This document shows positions 1 to 12,700 of a stretch of DNA of 64,000 nt, one piece after another. The notes below the pieces were generated by a model. That model searched no databases, was not told the DNA's origin, and saw only the letters and a list, made by a program, of their open reading frames with translations. The translations under genes were made by a program, and so were the position numbers. The stretch is taken from contig NC_037643.1 in the NCBI RefSeq assembly GCF_003254395.2, positions 8,266,963 through 8,330,962 of the forward strand, given 5' to 3'. This DNA is from Apis mellifera. Taxonomy: Eukaryota; Arthropoda; Insecta; Hymenoptera; Apidae. Within the stretch, counting starts at the first letter, position 1; the number at the start of each line of letters is the position of its first letter.

Positions 1-78
1 TAAACGGCTGCCGAGTTCGTCCGAGTTCCTCGTCACCTCGTCGGATTTAAATTATGGGAAAATACGGGATGAGATTGC

Positions 79-79
<1 letters not shown>

Positions 80-133
<54 letters not shown>
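80..133. repeat. (AT)n microsatellite
   Basis: Uninterrupted alternating AT tract of about 54 bases flanked by unique sequence. Likely length-polymorphic. Confidence 0.97.
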
Positions 134-135
<2 letters not shown>

Positions 136-1234
136 AATCGTGTTTTTCTTTTTTAATGCGAAACGAAACTTATCAGAGTAGAATTCATTCGACAATTTCT
201 AATCCCTCTTAATACCTTAATAATTCCAAGCAATCCGTAGAACGTTTTCGAAGAAATCGCGTTTCCTTGGCCCGAATAGCAGCGCATCTCTCGACAATCT
301 CTTCTCAATCTTCTTACACGTATATGTATGTATGTATATATATGTATATCTTTCATTCCATAATACACATCCCTATTAACATACAAACATAGAAATTCTA
401 TCGAATCGGCAACCGCATCGGCCAACAGCGTTATAATTGTTCCCCGAATCGTTCGATGCTTCCAGGAACAATATTCGCGGTTATTACACGGTGCGCGCGG
501 GCGTGTGCATTATTACTCTTATCCGAATGCCTGGAACCGGGGGAGTACGAGTTCGAACTGGCTTGTCGGCCCCTCTGTACCACCTCCCGGATCAGCCTAT
601 CTCTCGGTAAACGAGGCGGACTTCATCGCCGCGAGATGGTAATCCGCTTTTCCTTTTCGATCCGGCCCGCCGCTATTGTGCCATCGGTATAAATACTTCT
701 CGAATCATTATACGTACATATACATATATAGATATGTAGAAGCGCGAAAGATTATAAGCCACGAGGCCGCGGGCGGTATAAGCGGAGCGGGCATGATTAA
801 CGCGCTCGAGCGTGCGTGCCGAATAATTACTCATTTGCAGCGGCCGCGGCGCGTTGTACCAACCCGTTCACCCCTCCCCTCCCTTCCTTTCCTCACCGTA
901 TTACGACACGAAAATCTCGAAGCGTGCATCGGATCCCCGACGATCGTTTATCGATCCTCTCGTTAAATTGCCCCCGCTCACTCCTCCCCCTCCCCTCCAC
1001 CGCGATTTTGTATTATAACGCATGGCTGCGCGCAGACGCGCATGCATGCATAATTAAAAATTCGTAGCGGACCGTGGCTCCCACCCGATCGACCGACCAA
1101 CCCATCCACCCACCGCGGCTTTTTGTATGCCGAGCGGCGACGGGCCGCGGACCGCGACGTCGATCGGCCGCCGGGCGAAGCGATCATACCCGCCGAGTTG
1201 AAAGCGTGTTGGGAATGGCGAATAAATGGGGAGG
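134..1234. other. Gene-free mixed DNA with a GC-rich centre
   Basis: No gene recognised. AT-rich at the left with short TATG/TATA runs near 320-350, then CpG-rich from about 440. Open frames on both strands are short and overlap in several frames, as expected where stop codons are rare. Confidence 0.6.
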
Positions 1235-1257
1235 GGAGAGAGAGAGAGAGAGAGAGA
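1235..1257. repeat. (GA)n microsatellite
   Basis: Pure GA dinucleotide tract followed by an A-rich purine run. GA tracts are potential GAGA-factor targets in insects, but no nearby gene start supports a role. Confidence 0.95.
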
Positions 1258-2234
1258 AAAAGAAAACAGAAATTAGCGAGGGAACGTAATCGGATTCCTT
1301 TCCTGTTCCCTCCCCCCCATCTATCCGTTGTTTTTATCTTTCGTTTCTTTTTTACTTCTTTTTTTGCGCTCGCCGCGAAATGGCGACGCGATGGCGAGCG
1401 CAGTAAAAGGAGAAAGAAAAAAACTATCGGTCCACTCTCTTCTCCTTGTCGGCGTTTACGCCCCTGCTGAATCATCGCGCTTGTATTATGTTAATGGGTA
1501 TATAGCCGCGGGTCGGTTCGATGGCTCGCTTTAATTTCGGTGACACGACGGTAATTTGCCCCGGTGCCGATTACACCTGCCGCTCGTTCAAAATCGTCGG
1601 AATTACCGTGGCCGACGGCCACACGGGTTTTCCGAAGGAAACGTAACGCGGCCTTATCTCCGTTGCGTTCCCCTCGTACATTTACGACTATTCGAATACG
1701 CCGTGGAAAGCATTCCTTGCCAATTACACAGCTCGCGTATACCCCGACAACGCTCTTCGGTTATCCGGTGTATCATTAGGCGAGCGCGTATAATAAGTTC
1801 CACGAGCGCCCGTACGAATCGTTGCGTCCCCGTTACGAGGATTCGAGCCGTGAGAAGGATATGGTGAGAAGGAATGACGCAGGTTTTTGCAGAATTTAGA
1901 CACGGCGAAGGTGGCCACGTTTTCCACGAGTCACCACATGATCGTGCACACGAATCGCATTCGATCAACCTGCCGAGGATGCTTCGCGAGATTGCGGCGG
2001 GTGAAAATTGACCGCCAGGCATCGCGACCCTCTCTCTCTCCCTCCCCCTTTGGGACGTCACGAGACTCGCGTGTCGCTCGAGGGTTCGTGAGCATCCTGA
2101 CGTTATTCGAACGAGCGAATAACGGATGAATTGAAAAATGTCGCGTGATATCGAGCGAAAAATTTATCCACCGGTTTTTTCGAACGATCGATCGGTCGAT
2201 ACCGATCTTGTATCTGATCTCTCCTTTTTTTTTG

Positions 2235-2236
<2 letters not shown>
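1258..2236. other. GC/CpG-rich gene-free block
   Basis: Nothing recognisable as a gene. Pyrimidine-rich stretches near 1305-1370, then balanced CpG-rich sequence. Confidence 0.6.

Positions 2237-2289
<53 letters not shown>
2237..2289. repeat. (AT)n microsatellite
   Basis: Uninterrupted AT alternation of about 53 bases directly after a T9 run. Confidence 0.97.
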
Positions 2290-2290
<1 letters not shown>

Positions 2291-2855
2291 GAATACTTGG
2301 TACAATTGTAGGTATAGAAGTTATGGTTAGAATCTGATAGAACGAATCGTAAAAAATAGTTAAATAGTTGCGGCACGTCCGTGAAATAAGTCGTTTCGTT
2401 TAAAAGAGAGAGAGAGAGAGGAAAAAAAGATTGGAATTTTTAATAAATACACGTCCACGTAAAATATTTATAGAATATTCATTTCTACTAATGTTCAGGA
2501 TTGTTTATGAAGGAAAAAAGAGAGAAAAAAAAAAAAAGAAAGAAATCCTTCGTACCTTCTTGACTCGTCGTAAATCGTCATTTCATCGACGAAAAATTTC
2601 CACTCGACAAATATCCTCCGCATCTGCGAAACAAGTATCCGCCGCGAAGGGAAAATATCTAAGGATTTCTTAGCGACCATCTTCCTTCGAGGCCTCGACG
2701 AAATTCATTTCGTGGTAAATGAGCGAGCACGGTAATTAACACTCGTAAAATTGTAATGGCCACCGCGGTAGGACGCGGTGGAAACAAAGATAGGAAAACA
2801 ACGACTTGTTTCGTGGAACACCTTCACGTGGATTCGCATTGATGCATCCCGCGTG

Positions 2856-2862
2856 TATAAAG
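2856..2862 (+). promoter_or_regulatory. Candidate TATA box
   Basis: TATAAAG in a GC-rich setting, 74 bases upstream of an ATG at 2930. The usual 28-31 base spacing would place transcription start near 2885, inside the pentanucleotide repeat. No convincing initiator is visible there, so this could be fortuitous. Confidence 0.3.
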
Positions 2863-2880
2863 CCGAGGAGAAGAAAACGC

Positions 2881-2910
2881 GAGGCGAGGCGAGGCGAGGC
2901 GAGGCGAGGC
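2881..2910. repeat. (GAGGC)6 pentanucleotide repeat
   Basis: Six perfect tandem copies of GAGGC. They lie between a TATA-like motif and an ATG-initiated open frame, so they would sit in the leader of any transcript made there. Confidence 0.97.
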
Positions 2911-2929
2911 GCGTCGTAACGGGGTGGTC

Positions 2930-3196
2930 ATGGATCTCAAAATTGAAGATGTGAGTTATACACGCGTGTACGTGTGGGAAGAATGTGTGGTGACAAGCAG
3001 CGGGCCGGAGTGGCGGGGAACAGTTTTGTTTATTGGCTCTATTAAGAGCCGACCTCACGCTGGCACTAGCAGGGTGGCCAGGATGACATTCATCATGGTG
3101 AAAGTGGCGAGAACAATGTCACTGTGTTTTAAGGCGGACCGCATGGTGTTTTATGTCACTGAAGACGTTCTCCAAATGTATAATATTTACATTTGA
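2930..3196 (+). CDS. Candidate small single-exon ORF, 88 codons
   Basis: An ATG in good context (G at -3 and +4) opens an 88-codon frame ending at TGA 3194-3196. A TATA-like motif at 2856 lies upstream and an AATAAA-type motif occurs near 3444. The peptide begins MDLKIEDVSY and ends with a tyrosine/isoleucine-rich tail. I see no signal peptide, membrane segment or known domain. Unlike most frames nearby it is not low complexity. A donor-like GTGAGT seven codons in (about 2951) offers another reading, a short first exon encoding MDLKIED. The stop codon overlaps an inverted repeat (3173-3195). Function unknown; a chance frame remains the likeliest explanation. Confidence 0.15.
   Translation: MDLKIEDVSYTRVYVWEECVVTSSGPEWRGTVLFIGSIKSRPHAGTSRVARMTFIMVKVARTMSLCFKADRMVFYVTEDVLQMYNIYI
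3173..3195. repeat. Inverted repeat, 8-bp arms
   Basis: CAAATGTA and TACATTTG separated by seven AT bases. It lies across the end of the 88-codon frame and could form a hairpin in RNA. Confidence 0.8.
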
Positions 3197-4894
3197 GAGA
3201 GGAGGGGGAAAAAAAGAAAAGAAAAGAAAAAAGTAAAGAAGAAATTGACCTCTCTCCTATTGTTTCTCGTTTACCTTACTTTTTTCTCTTCGTTTTTTCC
3301 TTTCTTTCTTTCGCGTGAACGACAACGCGAAAAACACGATACAAATTACACGCATATTTCTTTGCCCAACCTTTGACAAAACCCGAAACTTTTTATATAC
3401 ATACAATGTTATACGTTAAAACAAAAACATATCTGTATCTTATAAATAAATACCTTATATGAATATTAAAGAGGAATGTATACATAGATTAGAATGAGGA
3501 AAGGGAAGCAAAGTCCGATCAAAAGCGCGGAAACGAACGACGATTTCCGGCAAGAAATCACTTCTCCCTCCTTCCTTCCTTCCCCTCTTCTTCGATTTTT
3601 CGACGGCGCCTGTATCGATGACGTTTAATTGGCAAACAAGCTCGATCGAGTCCCGACTTTCCTCTTCTTCCTCCTCCTCCTTCCCTTGACTCGAGCCTTC
3701 TTTCCAGTCACGGCTATCATCCCCCACGGGCCTATATTCTCCCTTGCTTTTTTTCCTCGGTTTCCCATCGGTACGGTCTATTGTGTTATTATTATCCCGG
3801 GCCGAGTCGCAGCCTCGGGTCGACGGTGTTATTATTATCCACGGGCGCAGGAGGTCGTCCGTAACTATCGAAGACGGCCGGTGACTTAATAATACTTCGC
3901 TACGTTAGCCTAATGGAAGCTGCCAACCGTGTAAGCCCACTAATTTATCGTCCTTTTTCTCCACCACCCCTCCTTTCTCTCATTGTTCAACTCGCCTCCT
4001 TTCCCCTCCCCTCCCATTATCTCTCACCGCTATCCATCTCCCTCGAATACGATCATCGCCTCTCCTTCCACCCTCTTTCCACGCTTCTCATCTTTTATCC
4101 TCATCTTCCTCCTCCCCCTTCTCGTCTCGTTTTTCATTCACAGACCGGTCGAACGCGCCGCCACCACCACCACCCGCTACCGGTTCATAAAAGGCGCGTT
4201 AAGCAAATAAATAAATTTCTGGCGGTGAGGATCGCGACGGTGGTAACGATTCCGACCGTCGATCTTCCGAGGAGGAGGATAACACGCGGTAGAAGGGTCG
4301 GTATTTTCCCTAACGTCGACTTTCGTCGGGAATTTATAACGCGGCTGCTGCTGCTGCTGCTTTCCTCGTAATCGGATTTACGCGATCCCGTGGAGAATAT
4401 CCCGTCGTTCCCCCGTCGTTTCGGTGCCCGCGTGCCGACCGAAGGGTGGATTCTCCTGGTCTCACGATTGATCCCTTTCGAGCCTGTTTACGCCGCCCCC
4501 CCGATGATAAATTTCAGAGTAATGACGATTGGTCGACGAGAGATACGAGAGGTGAAAAATTGCGAAACAAGGATCGAGAGAGAGAGAGAGAGGAGGGGGA
4601 AAAAGGGTGTAAAAAAATAGATGTCAACGCGAGAATTTTTTTTCTCTCGAAGAAGAAGAAAACTGACGTCCAATAATTACCAATCAAAGTGCACTTTGCC
4701 TCTGTCGAGGTAGCTAATATTAAATAACTCGATAAAGGTGTTCGTACACGTGTGTATCTATGCGTGTGTATGTGTGTTCGAAAATTTTCTTTAATGCAAA
4801 AAGAAAAAAATGATATCGAAAGGTACGAATCGAACGTTGCAAAGTATAAATATTCTCGAACACGCGATAATGTTCCATGAATAATTAAACGTAA

Positions 4895-4896
<2 letters not shown>
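3197..4896. other. Gene-free stretch, pyrimidine-rich in part
   Basis: No gene recognised. Purine run near 3196-3242, then T/C-rich tracts through about 3550-4140 on the plus strand, giving long but meaningless S/F/P/L-rich frames. A (GCT)6 tract lies at 4344-4361. From about 4560 it becomes AT-rich. Confidence 0.6.
4344..4361. repeat. (GCT)6 trinucleotide repeat
   Basis: Six perfect GCT units in CpG-rich DNA, not within a convincing coding frame. Confidence 0.95.
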
Positions 4897-4950
<54 letters not shown>

Positions 4951-4954
4951 CATA
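4897..4954. repeat. (TA)n microsatellite with (CATA)2 tail
   Basis: Fifty bases of pure TA alternation followed by two CATA units. Confidence 0.97.
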
Positions 4955-7100
4955 ATTTTCTTTAAGAAAAAAGAAAAGAAAAAAAAAATAGTCATCTTCT
5001 TCCGGTATTAATAAATTGGACGCTCAAAAGGAAATGCAATTTCCATTTAATGTAATATTTGAATATTAACATCCTATAATGTAATATAATATATACACGG
5101 ATATAGATGCAAATTTACGAGTGAAAAATTTATGAGGTCTGTAAGGTCTATCGATGTCAAGTCTGACAGGTTAACGTTCTTTTCCATCAATATTCATACG
5201 GATGGAAAGAAGAAATCGTGGAAAAGAAAAAAAGGAGGCAATAATCGATGGAATAAACGACAAAGAGAAAAAAAAGAAGCAAGCGTGTGTAAAGAAGGAC
5301 GCGTGTCAGAGTCCAGTTGCAGATAATAGAGGTTATAAAACTCGGCTAGTTACTTTTTTAGTTCGCCGTCACGATGCGATAGATAGTGTATATATATCGG
5401 TGGAACGAAGGCCGGCAACGCAACGGGTCGGGTTCGCGCTTGTCTACCGCTACACACGGTATAACGCTAACTACTTAACGCTTTATCGAGCACGACGGAA
5501 CGGTGACTACTCAGTTTCGAAAGTTGCGAGCACGGGAGGATCCGATAACGATCGTAAAATTTCCGTTCTCGTCGCGACAATGGCCACCCCCTCCGGCCAC
5601 CATCTCTTTTCGTCGCGTTTTTCTTCTTCCAACTTATCGTATCCCTCTCGCTCCGTCCCTGTCCCCCTACATGGCGGCGGCAGCGGAATAATAACGGAGC
5701 TCCCCGGGATTGTGTGCAGAACGGTTGTGTGTGTTACGGCATACACGCGCAGCGCGCCTATACGTACACGCGCATGTACTTCCCTCGGATGGAAGTCTTT
5801 CGAGCGAGCATAATGGCCTCAACACACCTACGTTCGATATCTGCATATGGGGTGCGCCCGTAAGAACGTAGATCGTTGCCTCCTTGAACGAGCAGCAACG
5901 TGGCCAGCGATTCTCCTAGTCCGCCGAGCACCGAGACAATACGCCGTTTATCTTCGATCTGGCGGAGGAAGGAAAGAGTTGGTCCTGCTCGTACATCACG
6001 CGCCGCTATGGGAGCCGATAAATTACTGTTAGGAAACCTGGTAAACCGGGAACGAGTGTACTCGCTTTTCAGATCGCTATTACGCGAGTAATGCCTCTTC
6101 GCCTCTACCGGTGACAGGGGATAAGAGAGGTGCTCCTTTTACCGACCGAACAGTGGGGATAAACGCATTGAAATCCGGCCAACCGGGATATGATTATTTT
6201 GTTCGACGCGCGCACGCCGATTGAATCTTAAGGGAACACGGACTACCACCGTTTCCTTCCTTCCTTCCTTCCCGCGATGTTATTCACGGTTCAAACGATT
6301 TCGATTCTACGCGTCTGGTTTCGAGGTATGTTTTACGTTTGTTGCGGAGGGATTGGTATCTGTTGCGTTAGTGCACGAGGAGAATCGTTTAGGCGATGTT
6401 CCGTTTCGAACGATGCGATGAAATGCGCAAGTTTAAGTTCCTGCGAAAAATGAGAAAAAAAAAATACATTATTGATGTTATTCCACGAAGTTTTATTTAA
6501 GTAACGATGCTCGTTTAAATAAAATTGCAAGTCATTTGGCCGATAACTCGTCGCATATTCTTTAGATTATTAAGTATTCAGAGATAATATAAAATGTATA
6601 GCGTATTTAAATATGCTTTCAAGTATCGGTGTTTTTTTTTTTTTCTGTTCCCTTATTTTAACGATTGTAAATCAAATAACAACGTATTTGTTAAAAAGAT
6701 CGCGCGAAAGGTTAACCTGCGAAGTTTTTTTCGAGAAACTGTAACTGTAGGAAAATAATATAATCCAGAAATTAATTTCCAAAATTCGATTATTTGCACA
6801 CTATTAAATTTGATAAATTTGATTAATTCGATTTAATTTAATTTCATTTATTTCAATAATATATACTATTCAGGTATTACTCAAATATCCCGATGTGTAA
6901 CAAATACAAATTAAATTGCTTTTATTTATAATCCAAATACACAATTTGGAAAAATAAAAAATCAGATTACATTTAAATAAATTACGAAATTCGCGTAATT
7001 ATACGTACTCGAACTCGCTTTGTCCTGGACGGAATTTTTATCGCTCATTCTTAAACGTGTCGTCGAAATGAAAATAATATCGAAATAATCGTCGAACCTT
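4955..7100. other. Gene-free: AT-rich, CpG-rich middle, AT valley
   Basis: AT-rich to about 5300, balanced CpG-rich from about 5330 to 6420, then a strong AT valley to about 7080. A 203-codon frame beginning at 5202 starts in an A-rich lysine run and shows no domain. Confidence 0.6.
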
Positions 7101-7178
7101 AGAGTAAGATAAACCTTGGAGACGAGAAAAAAAAAAAAAACAGGGGAAAAGAAAGCAAAGCATGGTTCATATACTCAC

Positions 7179-7445
7179 GGATTCGAGTCGCTTTGTCCAA
7201 CCCGATCTGATTTAATTTTCCATCCACGGATACCTGGTCAAAGAGCTTTTCCGTGGGACGGTCCTCTCCTTTTTCCTTGCCCGTTTCCTTCTTTCCTGTC
7301 CCTTCCTCGCAGCACGAGAACAGCTCCGGGGAGTAGCCGAATCGGATGACAGTAAATAACGAGAGGTCCTCGAGAGAAACTCGAACCACCGTGTTCGAGT
7401 GCTCGAGCGTATACGCAATCGACCATCGGAATCGAAATTCGATGC
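7179..7445 (-). CDS. Candidate internal coding exon, 267 nt
   Basis: On the minus strand a TG-repeat and TATA tract lead to an acceptor-like GGTCAG, followed by an 89-codon open stretch that ends at a GTGAGT donor (CGAATCC/GTGAGT). The length is a multiple of three with phase 1 at both ends. It includes an acidic/basic stretch (EEGTGKKETGKEKGED) and then LFDQVSVDGKLNQIGLDK, which looks like ordinary soluble protein, but I recognise no family. Against it: a second minus-strand frame is open across the same DNA, ending near 7212, so the openness partly reflects few stop codons. A good alternative acceptor (CTTCTTCCAG, about 7539) lies upstream. No partner exon is identified. Confidence 0.22.
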
Positions 7446-7463
7446 CTGACCGTATATATACAT

Positions 7464-7490
7464 ACACACACACACACACACACACACACG
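7464..7490. repeat. (CA)n microsatellite
   Basis: Pure CA tract of about 27 bases. On the minus strand it is (TG)n lying just upstream of a candidate splice acceptor. Confidence 0.96.
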
Positions 7491-10400
7491 CCCTCGTGTT
7501 TAGAGGCTGTTTTCAGGCCGTGCTGGAAGAAGGAACAGGGTTAAACTCGACAGCAAGCCAAGAGGGATAACGGACTCCTCTCGAGTTTCCACAGCGAATC
7601 TCGCCACTCCTACGTTCCTCGTGGATGCGTGGAACGGCGACGGATCACAGGAGAATCGAACAAACAGGAAGCACGTATTTTACCAACAACGAGGCCCTTT
7701 TCGTGCGAAGGAGGAGAGGGAGAGAGAGAGGTAGGTCTTTGTAGCGCGAGAATCGAAATTGCTCGCTCCCTCCCTTAGGGGATTCGTATATACGCGAGTA
7801 CGTGATTGAGGTCTGGCATTCGACTAATGTTTGTTCGAGTAACTTCCTATCTTGGCGCCTGTTTGCTCCTGCGCTTTAAAAATATACGTGATCAGAAAAG
7901 ATTCAGTTGTGATGCGTGGTAAATCGAGGCTCCATTATCTTCTTAAATTTGTAAATCTCCAAAAGATCTAAAAAAAAAAAAAAAGTAGAGAATTATCAAT
8001 TAAAGTCTTGTCGTTGTGAAAATATTTCCGTCTGAACTGAGAGAGTTAATGTTAATTTTTCTAAAAATACGAATTTTTAACGATTGTAAAAACTAGTTTA
8101 ACTTGATTCGATAGTTTATATAAGAATATTAGTGGAAGATCGTTCCGATACTTGGACTCGTTTCCGAGAAATAAATCGGGATAAAATTTCGTTTCGTTAC
8201 GTAAAAAGAATTCCTAGAATTTTCAACTATCAAATTGTACCCGCGCGAGCTTGAAGAAAAAAAATGATTAAATGTCACGTGTCGAAGCGCAATCTCGTCG
8301 TCAAGAAGGTGTACGATTACGAGCTCGCTACCAATCGTGGTCGTGGATCACAAATTATACGCCCGGAATTATAATACAATTTTCTCCGTGAATATAATCC
8401 CATTAGCCATTAACATCGCCGTTTATAAACCCGAAGGAAACGACAGCGCGGTCGCCACGAAGGGCAAAATCTAATTCCTCAAGCTCGCCCGATAAGGACT
8501 TCCTCTCGTTTCCCAATTATCCGTGCATCGATTACGGGAGCAGATCGAGGGTAGGGGCTTTAAACCCACGCCTAGAGCGATCTATTTTCCACCTCGCGGG
8601 CCCTCGCTACTTAAACTGGAATCACTCGAATTACACCCAGTTTATTTCATCGCCAATTACCCTTTCCTTCCACCAGGCTATATAACAGATCCAACTTCTC
8701 GATATTCCAACGGTAGCCGAACGCGAGTTGTCCATCCTAATAACAATGTAATCGTCCGTTGCAGAGAGTCGTCTGAATTATAATTTATCGATCGAATTTC
8801 ATCAACGACAAGAAAAAAAAAGGATAAACGTTTTGATGATCGCGTCGCCTCCTCTTCTCTCGCGCCGCGACAACGACGAAAAAGTTACTTTACATGATGT
8901 ATCTATTCGAGAGTTATCTAATAGCTTGCGAAAGAGCGTATGGGAGGAGCGGGGAGACGAAGGAGAGATGAGGAAATAAGCGATATACGGCTACCGCGCG
9001 AGCATCGATACTCTCCTCTCCCCACTCCTCCTCGCTTCTGCGGTTATGTAGTACATCCATTAAAGCCATATGCACGTGCGAAGGTACCGATGGCGAGGGC
9101 AGCGTTTGTACGTATTACCTGATGTTAATACGTTCCATTCGCATCTGCATAAGGCAACACGAGTAAGAAAGGCAACACGAGAGGACGAGGGCAGGAGAAA
9201 GAGGAGGAAGAGGGGGAGGAGTAGAGAAGAAATTGACCGACAGGAGAAGAGAAAGGAGGGAAACCGTTGAAACCGGTACTAATTATTTCGCGTTTTTTAC
9301 ACGCTCGTTAAGAGTTTCTTATGTTAACTGCACACACGAGGCGCGGCGAAGGGTGGAGGGGGAGATTTCGTTGGGCATCGATCGATTTTCTTGCCGCGAA
9401 TCGGGAGCCGCTAGACCAGCCTCTCCTTTCCTCTCCCTTTCTCTTCTCCTCTCGCTCGACTTTTTATCAGGAACTCGTTAAAACCCGTGCAACACTTCGC
9501 CGGGCTATTAATCTTTCGTAATTGATAACGATCTACGACCCATCGGAGAACCGGTGGATACGTTTCTGCATACGATCTGTTTGTTCGAAGTTCATCAATC
9601 AGAATCGTGAAGAGAGAAAAAAGAAAAAAAGGAAGGAATCGAAATCCTTATTCCCATCGTATCGACCAGCTTTTGGATTTCGAAGCTGAACGATGGGGAT
9701 GGATGGATGGTTTCGCACGCATATTATGGTTCTTTCATTAGCGCTTGGGGGAGGGGGACGCTTGTCGACGATCGTACTCGAGCCGCTCGTTTTTCCACTT
9801 GAGTAAGGGGATTGATAACGAGAACGCTCTTGATATGTTGAATTGAAAGAGTAATGTAAGCGATATAACGGCTAGATAAGTGAACACTGTATAGGAAATT
9901 ATTGCACCGATCAGAGAATTTATTAAATAAATAGCAACGAAGGGGAGGGGAAAGAGCCGATTTACTTTTTTTATTTATCTAATCGCATGTAAAGTTGCAT
10001 CGTATCTATCATCGCTTATCTCCGTTAATTCTTATTGCGTATACAAAGTATTGCATAATTGACGATTAAATTCAAATCCATCTATGTACATACATATATA
10101 TATATACACGTATGTGTGTTTGTATTATTTATACAAACATCCGTAATAAAATTCCTTATAAAGATAAGGACCAATATCGTAAAAACGCGATATCACCAGT
10201 AACACGTACGATTGGTTAATATCAACGCTTTCTAAAATGATTCATCTCCCACTCTTATTACTCCTATAATTTTTCGCGCCCGATAAATCTCATATCTTCG
10301 AATAAAACGTAACGGACATTGATAAATCAAGCCTATATACACGAGCCTAATCCAAATGCACGTCCATTATAATAACCAACTGCGAGAAGAAACCTTTAAC

Positions 10401-10640
10401 CACCGAGAGCCGAGAGCTCATTACGTCCGATTTCACCGAGTATCCCTCTCCTTATCGACCTGCCCGCATCCTTTGAACGCAACGTTATCGATGAATCGTT
10501 CGATAATCATCGATACGATCGATATCCCATCCGATAATCGTTAGCAGCGTCTCGGACAGTTGGACCGCGATATCGTGAGAAACGCGTCCAACCGCCACGG
10601 GAGGAGAAGGAGTAGAGGAAGGAGGGGGGGAGAGGCTGGC
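7491..10640. other. Gene-free alternating GC blocks and AT valleys
   Basis: No gene recognised. CpG-rich at 7500-7900, AT-rich at 7900-8270, balanced at 8270-9600, AT-rich at 9830-10350. Notable contents are a purine block near 9180-9265 and a 13-bp direct repeat at 9151-9181. Confidence 0.6.
9151..9181. repeat. 13-bp direct repeat pair
   Basis: AAGGCAACACGAG occurs twice, separated by five bases, in non-repetitive DNA. It could be a local duplication or a paired binding site. Confidence 0.85.
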
Positions 10641-11740
10641 TCGTTTTCGCTCGCGTGCTCTCGCGTTACTCCTTCCCCCGTGGCGCGGCGGTAATTAAGG
10701 GAAGAGAAAGAAGGTTATTAACGAGATCGGCCGATAAGAGTGGACGGTTCGATCGAATTAACGATGTTACACCGACGTGCCGTGAACGTGCACGCGAGAG
10801 ATCAAGCGGCCACGGGAGCGAGCGAGAGGCGAGCGCGACGAGGAGATAGAAAGATAGAGGCGAAGGCTTGGAACGCGATAAACGGAGAAAGAAAGAGAGA
10901 AGGACGTACGTACGTGTGTGTACGTGCGCGCACGGACGAGACCACCTACGTGTTAAACTTTCCTCCGTGCAAAAGTCGACACGAATCGGTTTACACGCAC
11001 GGTATCGCGGCTAGTATTAATGCTTGCGTATGCTCGCGGCTCGGCGGTGCAGCAGGCTCGTTATCTGGCGCATAACGCCGCCGGTTCGCATGCAAATCGC
11101 AATGTGTGCATCGAGAGAATTGCGCCCAGGATACGAGGCGGTGGCACTCATCGCACAGGAAAATATAGTAATCCACCGTGCCACCTGATAAATTGCGCCA
11201 CGAAGGCAACGCTGTAATCGCTGGAGGGTGACCGGTGGACGTGGATAGGGGTGAGCGTGGGGGGCGGATGCATAGGCAGGAAGGAGGAAATAATTAATGC
11301 CGCCGCTTAAGTTACGGGCAAATTCGAGCGGAAAAGTCGGAGTCCGGGAAAAAAAAAGGAAGGAAGAAAAAAGGAGGACGCGAAATTAATAGGTCTGGAG
11401 CGGCAACACGCGTAAACGCCGCGTGTCCGCGTGGAAAGATGCGGGATGAGATACGAATTAACGCGTCGCCTCCCTCTGCCTCTGAACGGGCGTCTTGAAA
11501 CTCCTCTGTCCCGGATCCTGGAAAAACGATGCAATCAACCGGTGTTTGTTCCGTTTCGTTCTCCTTCTTTTCCTCATTTTTTGCCAAGAGATGGAGTGGA
11601 AGATGATGGAGCGGTGTCGTTACGTGCTTACATACGTTGTGCGGTATATCATCGAGTGTTTCTGTTTTTTTTTCTTTTTTTTTTTTTTTCGCCAACGAAT
11701 TATGTTAATCGTGGCGCGTCATTCCTTCGTTTTCAATTAC
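10641..11740. other. CpG-rich gene-free block
   Basis: GC-rich with many CG dinucleotides. Contains an ATGCAAAT octamer at 11090-11097 and ends in T-rich tracts near 11660-11690. Open frames on both strands are domain-free. Confidence 0.55.
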
Positions 11741-12700
11741 GTTCGAATTTTTTAAAGTTGAAGCAATTAAAAGAGCGGCGAATTTCCCTGTTTTCCTAGA
11801 AAAGATTAATATGGATACCTCAAACTCTTGAGCCCTTGCATCATATTCGTTCAAGATTATAAAAATTAAATAATAATAACTATTCGAATAACTATTTGCG
11901 TTTTATTATAATCTGAGAGTGACGATATAATTGAAAATGGTTGCTTTTTGTGGAAAAATGTGTTCGAATGTGTGCGCGTGCAAATAAACCTGCTGTTTCA
12001 AAGACTCGTTAACTCGCATATATTTACGGATATTTATAAAGAAATGGGGAAACGTGTATTTCATTGACTGAAACATAAAAATCAACAAATCATGTTTCGC
12101 TCAATTACACTCACGATTCATATTTTGAATTATTAATTTATATGTTTTCAATCGCTGCAAACTATGTCAAGCCCGTGAGCCAACATTTATTCAATTATTG
12201 CTCGAATGAAATTAGGAATTTTTAATAAATTAATAATAAAATTCGTAAGTACTTAACAATTAATAATTATATTTATTACTGAATCTGTATAAACACGTGC
12301 ATCTAATTTTTCCGTTGAAAGAGAGAAAATTGATATTTATAGAATTATTGTTGAAAAACAATAATTACCGATTTAAAATAATAAAAAAAAAATATATATA
12401 TATATATATTTTTTATAGATATATCAAAATCGTTTTTTCCCAATTTATATACACACGTTTTATATAATTGTGATAAATTCTTTCACTAACGAACCGTTTA
12501 TATATAAATTCCAACTCCATTAATTTTCGCTAATTTTCATTTCATCAAACTCTCGCGTAAATTCAAAACACGATATATCGAATAGAAATAAATATTGCCA
12601 CTGCCACGATTACACGAGTAAACTCTTTAATGGAAAAATTGATAAAATTTCGGATCGAACGAAAAATAGTACAACGAAAATCTTGGATATCTCGATTAAA
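11741..12700. other. AT-rich valley
   Basis: Strongly AT-rich with many AATTAATT-type runs. A near-palindromic A-run/(TA)n/T-run lies at about 12385-12414. No gene seen. Confidence 0.7.

Noticed and set aside
5202..5813. 203-codon plus-strand open frame
   Set aside because: Starts in an A-rich lysine run, no domain, poor support as an exon.
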